The notes under the pieces were generated by a model. It was not told where the DNA came from. It ran no database searches and worked only from the letters and a program-made list of their open reading frames with translations. A program made the position numbers and the translations under genes. This document shows, one piece after another, positions 1-10,025 of a stretch of DNA of 64,000 nucleotides. Positions within the stretch are counted from its first letter, which is position 1. Every line of letters begins with the position of its first letter. Location: NCBI GenBank assembly GCA_965153455.1, contig OZ234502.1, forward strand, positions 11,749,495-11,813,494, written 5' to 3'. Origin of the DNA: Sphagnum compactum (taxonomy: Eukaryota; Bryophyta; Sphagnopsida; Sphagnales).

Positions 1-215
1 TTCATAGGGAACCTGCAGGTAGTGGGTGTATGATGTTAAGCTTGGGATTGCTGATGTTCAGCCAGATGTCATCATCCTGGTTGCTTGAGGACTCTGGTGT
101 CAGCTCTTAGCACTTTTTTCCATGAGAAACTAGTTCTTCTACTATGCTTCTCCAAATCTGGGCCAAAAACCAGTCTTGTTTGGGGGTCTTATATTCTTTT
201 GTGAATCAAAATCAG

Positions 216-393
216 GTCAGAGGAAAATGAGGGAGTGCCTGCAGTGGAGTACAAGACAAAAGAGAGACTGAAGTTGCAGGAAAAAGGTTTCCGCATATGG
301 AGTGGGTTTGGAGATCAATGGAGTGACATTACAGGCAGTGCCTCTGGAAGCCGTACCTTCAAGCTTCCGAATCCAATGTACTACATCTACTGA
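216..393 (+). CDS. C-terminal exon of VSP/HAD class III acid phosphatase (partial)
   Basis: The last exon of a gene that enters the window from the left. It follows an acceptor AG at 214-215 (or 219-220) and ends at TGA 391-393. The reading contains VEYKTKERLKLQEKGF, then a GFGDQWSDITGS block, and finishes in FKLPNPMYYIY. This tail is typical of plant vegetative-storage-protein/acid phosphatases of the HAD superfamily class III: the GDQWSD motif supplies the acidic metal-binding residues and the LPNPMYY tail is strongly conserved. These proteins are usually secreted or vacuolar phosphomonoesterases. The upstream exons with the nucleophile DxD motif lie outside the window; 1-18 might be the end of an earlier exon but cannot be confirmed. 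Confidence 0.75.
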
Positions 394-496
394 ATCATCT
401 ACTTTCTCTGGGTTTTAGTATTTTGGCATTCTGCAGGTTGCATATTCTATTCTTGATAAACCTGTCTTTTTTTCTTGCCAAGGATCATCTTAACAT

Positions 497-577
497 ATGG
501 CAAGAATATTCATTGCTTTGGTGCCCATCCTGCTGCTATCCCAGATGTGGCTCTCACAAAAGGCAAGGTGCTGTTGA
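497..577 (+). other. Short ORF resembling a signal peptide
   Basis: An ATG at 497 opens a 26-codon frame beginning MARIFIALVPILLLSQ, a basic start followed by a hydrophobic core as in a secretory signal peptide, ending at a TGA. A possible donor (AAG|GTGCTG) lies near its end, so it could be a first exon of a secreted protein, but no downstream exon was recognised before 2 kb. It may be chance. Confidence 0.15.
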
Positions 578-2069
578 TGAATAAGTTGTTTCTTGCTATA
601 ATCTTGCCATCTCCCACAGAGGATCAAATCTTCTGATCCGAACGTGACTCAGATTGTATGTGGCATCTCAATGCTTGTCAATGCTGGGTGAATCTGCTGC
701 AAGGAGATGATACTACTGAATATCAATGAACTTCCAGATAGCAATAATTCACACCAGTCTGAATCTGCAAAACCACACACAAAACCAACACCAGCAACAC
801 TGACAAAACCAACAAGACTGGCTCACAAAATGAATGCTGCCATTTGTAGCAAGAGTGTTCTGGCCCTTGTGATGTTTGTAACAGCAGATTCTCTACTGCA
901 ATAGGTATATATGTGCAGATGTTCTTTCATACTCTTGTTCCCATGTGAGCTTCTTCTCATTGTCTCTAAGTGTAGGTATATCCCCAGGATTAGTTCCTGA
1001 GGCTAAGAGTGTGTGCGTTTTCTGGAGCTGGGATTTATGGACTCTGAAGGATCCCTCTTCTGTTACCAGAGAGCAGAGTGATTCTCCATCAGATTGCAAG
1101 TATGAAGGAAGAAAAAGATCAGGGGGGGAGGGGAGATCTCATGACAAAAACTGTGATAAAAAATGTACACTGGAAAGGGATCAAAGCACCTGAATTAGGT
1201 CTTTGAGAAGATGAGGCTCTCACCAAGATCAGCAACAAAACTCTCACATTTTGAGCTTCATAGGATGCAGCACTCATCAGTGTTCTGCATAGTCTAGAAA
1301 AAAAAAATAGAGAGAAAAAAAAGAGGAGAGGCGTTGTTTGTTTTACTATACCAGACTTTGGAGATATCCCAAAAAGAAACTGCAGAAACATGCTCAAAAT
1401 CCACCACAACTTCCAAAAGGAGAAAAAACAATGAAACATATGTTTTGTGTTTCACAAGGAAATTTCTCTCTGGCAAGAAACAACCCATTCCCAACAAGAT
1501 TCAAAGGAGGGAGGGTGCTGCTAAAATAGCTAGCACCCCAAAGCTTGTGCCTTTGTGAGCTGAAAAGAAGTGCTGAGAGATGTTTGAGCTTCTTGAATAT
1601 CTCAAGTCTCTTCAACCTCAAAACTTGCAGGCAAGCGCCTCACTGTCAGGAATTTTGTCACAAAAACATCACGTCTCTAGACAGAATTGCACTGTTTTGG
1701 GAGTAGATTTGTTTCTGGTTTTTATACATTCAGAAGTTGTCAAAAGTGATTAATTTGGGTGCTCCTCAATCCCAAGTGAGGATCTTTCTGAAGCCCAACA
1801 CTGCAAAGACCATACTGTTAAAGTTCTGTGTTATGTTTCTTGCTTTTTTCAACCTCTTTTCTAGTTCCATTTTTCTCTTTTTCTGTTCCTCCTTCTTCTT
1901 GGGTTTCCTTGTTCTTCTCCTCTTCTGTTAGGTTTTGATGAGCTAGCCAGCATCACAGAGTTGTCTTATTGTTGCAAATCTCAGGACAAGAAACTCAGAA
2001 TTCAGTATCATAGTTAATGTATGATACCTAATATGCCTTCATTAGATGTGGTTCTTGTACAATTGCAGG

Positions 2070-2498
2070 AGTTGACAACAAATGCAGGAGAGGATGCATT
2101 AGAGGCCATGAACAAGTTTATTCAGCTTCTACTTGGTGTTGCAGATCCAGCCCAGTTAAAGGTTTTCTCTTTGATTTTTTTTGCTTATGTAGCAAGTAGA
2201 ATACACAACACCGAAAACTAGTCAGTCACCCGTGATTGCAGATTCGCCTCAATTGAAACCTAATTTATGGGCACACCATTCTGTTACAATTACAGTGATG
2301 GAAGTTGGTGGGTTGTGTTGGTGGTCTGCAGAGGGCAGCAATGGAGAGACAACATCAGCAGAATTGGCAAAGCTTTTGTATTGGCTCATGGTGGTGGGTT
2401 ACAGCATCCGCAGCATTGAAGTCCGTTGTGACAAGGAACGTATGCTCATCAGCATGCCTCCAAAACTGGCCGAGTTACCGCCTGGTGAAGATATGTAA
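2070..2498 (+). CDS. DUF760-family domain, possibly broken
   Basis: Two blocks together give a DUF760-like domain, a family of plant and cyanobacterial proteins that includes the UV-B-induced chloroplast protein At3g17800. Block one (2070-2161, after a good acceptor) reads ELTTNAGEDALEAMNKFIQ followed by LLLGVADPAQLK. Block two (2193-2498) starts QVEYTTPKTSQ and contains ELAKLLYWLMVVGYSIRS, then IEVRCDKERML, ending PPGEDM and TAA. The family pattern EAMxxFxxxLLG, then LAxLLxxxMxxGYxxRxxExR, is present in the right order. The blocks lie in different frames with only 31 nt between them, GT at one edge and a T-rich tract ending TAG at the other. This is either an exceptionally short intron or a disabled gene. 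No plastid transit-peptide exons were recognised upstream. The function of the family is unknown. Confidence 0.5.
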
Positions 2499-2929
2499 GC
2501 ATCTTTCCAGAGCTACAGAGATGTTAGACACCCCATCTCCTTATTGATGTGTTTGGACTATGCATCAAACCAAATTTTGTTGTCTTGTTCTTGAGCTCCA
2601 TATATTGAAGCTAAGCTCAATGCTATTCTTGATCGCAAAGTTTTGAAGCTAATCTAGCTAGCTTCTTAATTTATTGATCTTGATTTGAAGCTCAGATGGA
2701 GCTGGTCTTGACATGTATCAGGTAAACTTTGTGATCTCATCCATTACAATGTACATTATACAATGTTTATTGTGGTACATATTACACTAATATCAGTTGC
2801 ACGAAAAACAATATTCCTTATGCTTAACTTATGCTCTGAAAGGAGGAGGACCATGCAAGTTCACTTAAGGCACTCGAGTTATCTGGAAAGTCACCTTCTC
2901 TTTCACCCCCTACCTATCCCCTCTTTCAG

Positions 2930-3330
2930 TGGTATCCGCAAAGTAAGGAAATTTGATTAAATCTCAGGTTGAAATGGTGCATAAGGTTTGAGAGTAATTA
3001 TAGTAGTTGTACAGGTAGGAGCAGCGAAAATATATGTAGCAGCAGCGGAGGCGCTAAGGAAAATGTAAAGACAGGATGAAACTCAGTTTACCACCAAAAT
3101 GGGTGGAAAACTAGTTTGGGTCTCAAAAATATATGTAGCAGCAGTGGAGGCGCTAAGGAAAAAGTAAAGACAGGATGAAAAACTCAATTTACCACCAAAA
3201 TGGGTGGAAAAACTAGTTTGGGTCTCAAAAATATATGTAGCAGCAGTGGAGGCGCTAAGGAAAAAGTAAAGACAGGATGAAACTCAGTTTACCACCAAAA
3301 TGGGTGGAAAAACAAGTTTGGGTCTCTGTT
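2930..3330. repeat. Three tandem copies of a ~100-bp unit
   Basis: A unit beginning AATATATGTAGCAGCAG, continuing GGAGGCGCTAAGGAAAA and ending in a TTTACCACCAAAATGGGTGG block plus CTAGTTTGGGTCTC is present three times between about 3029 and 3326 with few mismatches. The left flank (2930-3028, including GGTATCCGCAAAGT and CAGGTAGGAGCAG) recurs near 6070-6300. Confidence 0.9.
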
Positions 3331-4592
3331 AGTTCGTATTGTTCATTCCCAGTTATGCATTTGATGCCCTATTATGCTGAAACTGACTGTTGTCGCCTGA
3401 CTTTACAGATAACTTCATTGATTAGTGGCTCATTGGATCCTGGACATTGGATATAACTAAAAAGTGTTGAAGGTCCGTCCACACATCATCCATCTCACTT
3501 ATCACATGGTATGCTCACAACAAAATAGAAGGACTTGAAAGTAAAAACTAACCAAACTTTTCAATCTTGGTCCAATCTGGCTGGTTGGATGTTGGGTTAA
3601 GCAAAGGAAGAAAGAAAAGCAAGAAAAGCAAGAAAAGAAATGTGAAAAAACCCAACTGGATTGGTATGCTGAGTCAGCAGCTGAGTCAGCTCCACATAAG
3701 ATAACTGCCTTTGTGCATAGCAATAGCTTTATGGATGGCCCTCTTTTTTTTTTTTTTTCTTATTTTTTTTCCCACAAAAAACCCATCATGGATTTGTTTG
3801 TCTTAATTCAGTTTTTATTGCCCATGATTTCAGTTTTTTTGGATTCATTTTTTTCCCCACCTTTCTTCTTCCCCGCCCCCCATTCGCAAGCCCTCAATGA
3901 GTAAGGGTGCACCAAGGTGGTTTAGTAATGTTTCGACAAATGATGCAAGATTTATTGAATATTGAACAATTTTTTCATTCAAAATAAAATAAAATAAAAT
4001 AATTACAAATAAATAAATTTGGGGTGCACATTTGGTGTTCTTGAAAAAGCTCTATATAAGTAGGATTTTATGGAAATGATTTCATAATTTGAAAACCAAC
4101 CTAAGGTGCAAAACATATTAAATTTTAGTAAATTTTTTCCAATGAAATTTCAAGAATAATTTAAAATTAAATTTTCAATTAAAAAAAAAACTGGATTTCG
4201 GTCTTATGTAGGCTAAAGAAGGTGTAATATTTTCTCTTTCAAAAATTTATTCTATACGTTACAACATGTGCTTAACAACACATACCACACTAGTCGTGTA
4301 TAAGATACCTAAGTTGTGAAGTGAAACTCGACATGAACTTAGTTGGGTTCATCCACAATCGAGTCATAACAGGCTACCCATGGATGGATGGTCATCCATG
4401 GCGCGCTGATGGCCGTTCGTCGACTTTGGCGCCCTTCCTAAACACTAAACCAACACCGGCATGCCGGGACCTTACAAATCTTCAAAACGAGAGGGGAAAA
4501 AATTAGGTTTTGTGAGGTTTCCTTCAAGTTATACACAAGGGAAAAAAATTAGGTTAGGATTCGATGTCTAGGGTAAAGCCCTAAAGTGGATG

Positions 4593-4612
4593 TAAGAGCC
4601 CTTGGGCTCTTA
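4593..4612. repeat. Short perfect inverted repeat
   Basis: Nine-base arms TAAGAGCCC and GGGCTCTTA are separated by TT. A further copy of the right arm (TTGGGCTCTTA) follows at about 4646. The hairpin could be a terminator-like or mobile-element end structure, but no other evidence supports either. Confidence 0.6.
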
Positions 4613-5872
4613 TGTGTACATACATTAAGTATACATAAGATTGCTTGGGCTCTTAAGGAGTAGGAGTAATACTCCAGCTAAAAATGGGTATAAGGTGCCT
4701 TCCAAATACACTCCGAAAATTCTCGAAGTTTGAAGTAGTGTTTTTTTTTTGTTTTCCTTGGCAAAATTTTGCTATTTTTTTACAAAAGAAATTGGGAAAA
4801 TTTTGGAATTTTTTTTTTCCTAGTGTAAATTTGACTAATTTTTCTAATTAAAGAAAAAATCACCAAATTTTTTATATGAAAAAAATGAAAATAAATTTTT
4901 AAAAAAAACACGGGTTCTAAGTGCTTTATGAAGATATGATGAAGATTGCCCATACATACTTGTTGCTAGGTGTGTAGCTTAGCCGACATCACATGAAAAA
5001 TCCATGGAACCCTAATGTACACAAGTTGACATTTTGGGTGAGTTGCGGACCCACGCTAAATCTCATATCGCACACACGCACACATGCACACGCGTATGTT
5101 GCATATATTCGTCGGTGCCAAACATCGGAATGCCTTTTTGTGAAAAATCCCTTTGTTCTTTGTTGGTTGTTTGCGTGCTCTTTTCACTTCCGCAAGGTAA
5201 AAAAAACATGTGACCGAGTTGTGTTCCGGAAAAAAATCCCTTTGGTGGGTGGTGGCGTGACGAATTGCTTTTTAGTTGGCCCAAAAAGACCGACCGACCG
5301 ACTATTCCAAAAAATTCTTAGTGTGGTCGGACGGAACTCTCCTACTTCATGCGCATGCATTTCGTGCTCTTCTTTACCAATTTTCCTTTCCAAAAAGGAG
5401 AAACGGTAGGGTACATACTATATACCACGAGTATCATCGTGTGTATAGGTCATGTGATAAGTTCGGTTTTTTGCACCCCTTCGGCTCCCGACAAAATTCG
5501 AAGATAATCGTACAAAAAATAGTTTAAAAACCCCATCATGTGGGGTTTGTTTTTCGGTGCGGTGTGGACCCGAGTGGTTTTACATGTGACAAAATTTGTG
5601 CTATTGTGTGTGAATACGTTTCTTTTGAGAAAAAATTGGAAAAATGCGTTTCTCGGAAAGCCCATTATGTGCAATTAAAACCCCACTTAGTGATTCCCAA
5701 GTCATGAGTTCCGGATTAGATGCTATTGGGAACACCCTTGAGGAACACATTGGGAACTTGAGAAACATCATTAGGAACATATGGGAACTAGATGAGAACA
5801 CAAGAATAAAAAACTTCCATCCGTGTCTCCCCCTCCCCCCCCTCTTCCCCCGGACCCATCCTTTCGTCTCAA

Positions 5873-5986
5873 GCCTTGCATGTTTATTTAAGTAAAATTC
5901 GCCACAAAAAAAAGAAACAATGTTTTGAAGCCTTGCATGTTTATTTAAGTAAAATTCGCCACAAAAAAAAGAAACAATGTTTTGAA
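5873..5986. repeat. Perfect 57-bp tandem duplication
   Basis: The unit starting GCCTTGCATGTTTATTTAAG and ending CAATGTTTTGAA occurs at 5873-5929 and again at 5930-5986 with no visible mismatch, implying a recent duplication or an assembly duplication. Confidence 0.95.
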
Positions 5987-6059
5987 TGGAAGTAGAAATT
6001 AGTTGGGTAATAGAGAAATCCAAATATTCACCCTGTCTTTGGGCCTCCTTTCAACCCCT

Positions 6060-6340
6060 AACCCCTTTTAAAGTGGTATCCGTAAAGTTAGTGAATTTTA
6101 TTACTAAAAAAGAAAACTTAGTATGTTTACTGTTTCCAATTTTACGTCCGTTTGGGACCAGAGAGTCCATTAGACGAAAGGTAGATCATGCAGGACAGAT
6201 TGTCGTCTGGTACTGGCAGCATGCCACAAACTCAGCATTTAATGCACAAGGTTCAATCGAGAGGAATTATAGTACCTGGGTGTACAGGTAGGAGCAGTGA
6301 AATTATATGTAGCAGCAGTGGAGTCGCTCAGGAAACCAGG
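6060..6340. repeat. Dispersed copy of the 2.9-3.1 kb repeat
   Basis: GTGGTATCCGTAAAGTTAG near 6074 and CAGGTAGGAGCAGTGAAATT followed by ATATGTAGCAGCAGTGGAG at 6287-6325 match the left flank and first unit of the 2930-3330 array with scattered changes. The order is the same and the spacing differs. Confidence 0.75.
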
Positions 6341-6593
6341 AAAAAAAAAAAGAAAGAAAAAGAAAAAACAAGGTAAAACTAGAAAATCGTGGTGGAATTG
6401 ACCATCAAAGTGATCTAATTCCGAATAGAATGGGCAGTTCATTCTGCATTGGAATTGTTACCCCGTTTCCCTTTTCCAACTGCCGAGGCTTCCTGTGTTC
6501 CTGAAAGCTAGAGACGTATTCTACGGTGGAATTGTCGTCTTCTCAACCGCCGAGGTTTCTTCTCGTCCGGACTCGCTCTCTCGGTCGCGCACC

Positions 6594-6622
6594 GAAGAAG
6601 AAGAAGAAGAAGAAGAAGAAGC
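6594..6622 (+). repeat. (GAA)n tract in LKR/SDH leader
   Basis: About nine GAA triplets lie in the presumed 5' untranslated exon of the LKR/SDH transcript, upstream of the leader intron. Confidence 0.8.
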
Positions 6623-6761
6623 GGACGAAGAAGAGATTACACCTTGAAGAGGATTTCGAAGTCTTGGCAATTTTTCCAGGAACACAGTCAGAATTGCGAA
6701 GAGTTGGGCAAATTTGCCTTCGTTGCTCTGATTATCAGGAAGACCCATTTGCTCTTCTCCA

Positions 6762-7115
6762 GTAAGCTTTTCCTTACTTCTTCTTCTTCCTTTTGTCTCT
6801 TGCAATCTCAGCTCTTTCTCGGAATCAACTAATTTTCTTTCTCTCTCTTGTTTTTGGTTGATGGGTTTTTATTTATTTATTTCTTGATTTTTCCCTTTCT
6901 GTTTTCCACACACACTCTCTCTCTCTCTTTGTGGGTTGAGTGTTTTTTGCCTGTCCAAATGGTGTCTGGATGGATTCTAATTCTGTAAATGTAATAGTTG
7001 TTTTTCCTTTCCCTTTTCCATTGATCAAGCTTTCGGGAAGAATTTTTTTCTTTGGGTTTTTCTGAAGAGCCATGATACTGAACTGTGGTCATCTGTGTAT
7101 GTATGTGTTTTCCAG
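6762..7115 (+). other. Probable 5'UTR intron of LKR/SDH
   Basis: The leader around 6500-6761 ends in CTTCTCCA|GTAAGC, and a T-rich tract ending TTTTCCAG at 7115 precedes the 42-nt leader segment before the ATG at 7158. No ORF crosses it. Leader introns are common in plant genes; the transcript start is not defined. Confidence 0.55.
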
Positions 7116-7157
7116 GGATTTGGAGCCTCTGGCAAGGAAAGGGGTTGAGGAATTGTG

Positions 7158-9991
7158 ATGGCTAGGGAAGAAGGATCCACATCAAAGAGAGGCAATGGAA
7201 TTGTGGGTGTGCTCAGGGAAGTTCATAACAAATGGGAGCGTCGTGCACCTGTGACCCCAGCTCATTGTGCACGGCTGCTGAATGCTGAACATGGAGTGAA
7301 AAGGATCCTTGTGCAGCCGTGTACGAAGCGCATCTTTCCTGATGCTCAGTATGAAGAAGTTGGGTGTGAAATCACTCCTGATTTATCTGATTGTGGTCTC
7401 CTCCTTGGCATCAAAAGACCTGAGGTTAGTCAACAATCTCTTTCCCTTCCTTCTTTGCTTGAATTTTCCGGTATTTCTTTCTCTTTGCAAAACGAAACAC
7501 CAGCTTGAAAGTTCCCTGATGGGTCAATTCCCAACAATTGGGCACCAATCATGCATGTTTCTTCTCAAAAGACTGGCCAGCATGTGCAACCCAGAATTGG
7601 GCACCAATCATGTTTCTTCTCAAAGGTCTGATCACCATTCACAACCAACAATTGGGCATCAATCATGTTTCTTTCTCGAAGGACCGACCCACCATGCGCA
7701 ACAGACAATTGGGCACCCACCATTCATGTTTCTTTCTCAAAGGACCAACCACCATTTGTAGACATCATGATGACGACATGATTTCTGGTGTTTGTTGTGA
7801 CCACAGTAGCAAATTTTGTTGCACAGTCAGGATTTGTGAAGAAATCATCAGGTCTTTTTTGTTGTGCAAACAGGAATTGTTGCCAGAGCGATCCTATGCT
7901 TTCTTCTCGCACACTCATAAGCTCCAGCCCGAGAACATGTCTGTACTTGACCAGGTAGGTACACACTCTCACCAAGCCCAGTAAACATTTGAGATCACAA
8001 CTTGAGCTTTGCAATTTGTGAGCTGAAGAAGTGGGGCTCGAAAAATCTCTTTGTGCCAAAGAAGAAATTGTGGCTAGAACTCACTTCTTCTTCTTCTGTT
8101 GAAGCAAGAGTAGACTAAAGATCCAAGACCACAGATCACATCGAATGGGCAAGCCCGGTTCTTGAGAAAATCATCATTTCTTTGCAGGTTCTTGAGAAGA
8201 GGATTTCTTTGTATGATTATGAGCTCATTTTGGGTGAGCACGGCGAAAGACTAGTAGCATTTGGACAGTATGCAGGACTTGCTGGGATGATTGACCTTCT
8301 TCGAGGATTGGGTGAACGTAAGAATTAGTGTCATTCTTTTTGAGCTCTTTTATATCTCTTCTCTTCTGAGTTTTTTTGTGCATGGCCTTGCTGTGTTGCA
8401 TGGTGCTTCATGTGTGATAACTGAAACCCTGCTGCTTGGTGCAGCATGTGTCATAAAATGCTTGCATACTAGATAGTTAGTGATTCGATTGGTCTCTGAG
8501 TATTGGGTTATTTTTGTTTTGTTTGTTTCTGAGTCAGGGTTTCTAAGCCAGGGGTTTTCAACACCTTTTTTGTCACTCGGGTCTTCATACATGTACACAA
8601 GCTTGAAAGAAGCCAAGCAAGCGGTGCTGGCAGTGGGTGAGGAGATCAAGAATGCAGGCCTTCCTCTTGGCATATGTCCTCTCATTTTTGTCTTCACTGG
8701 CACAGGGAATGGTAAGAGATATATGCAAAACACTGGCAAGCATGCTCCTTGAAAAGTATCGAGACTTTGTGGGTACTGGGAATGAATTATGTTCCAGCAG
8801 TGTCTCTCTCAGAATAATATACCTGTCTATTCAAGTGTTGTCTTCTGTTTTGATTTTAGGAGCCATGTTGATCGTTTCTGATTTTTGTGACAGTAATTTT
8901 AGAGAGTGCATTACATGATTTACTTTGCAGTGTCACAGGGTGCACAGGAGATGTTCCGGTTGTTGCCTCACATGTTTGTGGAACCATCTGAACTTCAAAG
9001 CCTTGTTGTTCCAGGTGCATCTATGTCTCAAGTGAGTAAGCTCACTCGTGCCTACAAACACATGTCAAAAAAAAATCCTCTGTTAACAAAATCATAGTCT
9101 GTCAGCTTGAGAAGCTTGAGATTCATGAGACCTGTAAGCAAAGCACAAAAGTTGCTATCTGTTGTTGCATAATATACCCTGTCATGGCTGTCTATTGAAT
9201 ATTCCACAACTCATCACAACCCACAACATGACAGAAATCTACCCCAAAAAAAAAAAAAAAAAACAAAACATGGTTTGGGTGTTTCATTTCTCACATACAT
9301 GTGGGAGATTTTGTTACCTACATTGCAGTTGACATTGTCAGAAGTTGTTCTGTTTGCTACAAGAGTGCAATCTCTCTAAGTTTTGGGTTCTCGGTTTTGG
9401 GGTGAAATTTTCAAAGACTTCAGACTTACAGCAAAGAGCAAGAGGAGCAAGGGTGGGGAAATCACAATTTCAAGTGTATGGTACTGTTGTTTTGTCTCAA
9501 CACATGGTTGAGCCCATTGATTCATTGAAGCAGTTTGATAAGGTGCACTCCTTTGTGCTCTCCTTTGGTAGTACTCAGACTGTTTATATAATAAATGTGA
9601 TAGGTTTGCATAATATCCTTTTTGTTTAACTCTGTGCCTTGTCCATGCATTCTGCCAAAGATGAGAATTTGCACACCTTGTGGTGCTGTTGCTGTGAGTG
9701 TGCAGGCTGACTACTATGCACATCCAGACCAATATCGGTCTGTATTTGCTAAAACTATTGCCCCTTATGCTTCTGTTATTGGTAAGTCCTAAGTATGCTG
9801 TTTCTTTACATCAGCAGAGTCTTTGTGTGCAATAGTGAAAAATGGGCTCAAAATGGGTCTATGTACAGATCCAAGAATGATGATGATAATGTTTGGTCTT
9901 TTCTTTGATTGGGTCTTGTCGTTGTGAGCTGCGTCTCTATCTATGTAATGGCAGCAGCATGTATGACCAACCCTTTTTTCAGTTTGTGGAC

Positions 9992-10025
<34 letters not shown>

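Larger units (their letters stand above)
2500..6500. other. Intergenic region, AT-rich, no gene recognised
   Basis: No convincing coding sequence was seen. The region holds the repeats listed separately, homopolymer-rich stretches around 3740-3860 and 4740-4900, an inverted repeat at 4593-4612 and pyrimidine-rich tracts near 5830. Short ORFs on both strands overlap each other and lack recognisable motifs. Confidence 0.6.

Noticed and set aside
7531-7760. CRISPR-like array
   Set aside because: Units are diverged throughout, spacers are not distinct from repeats, and the locus is an intron of a plant gene.
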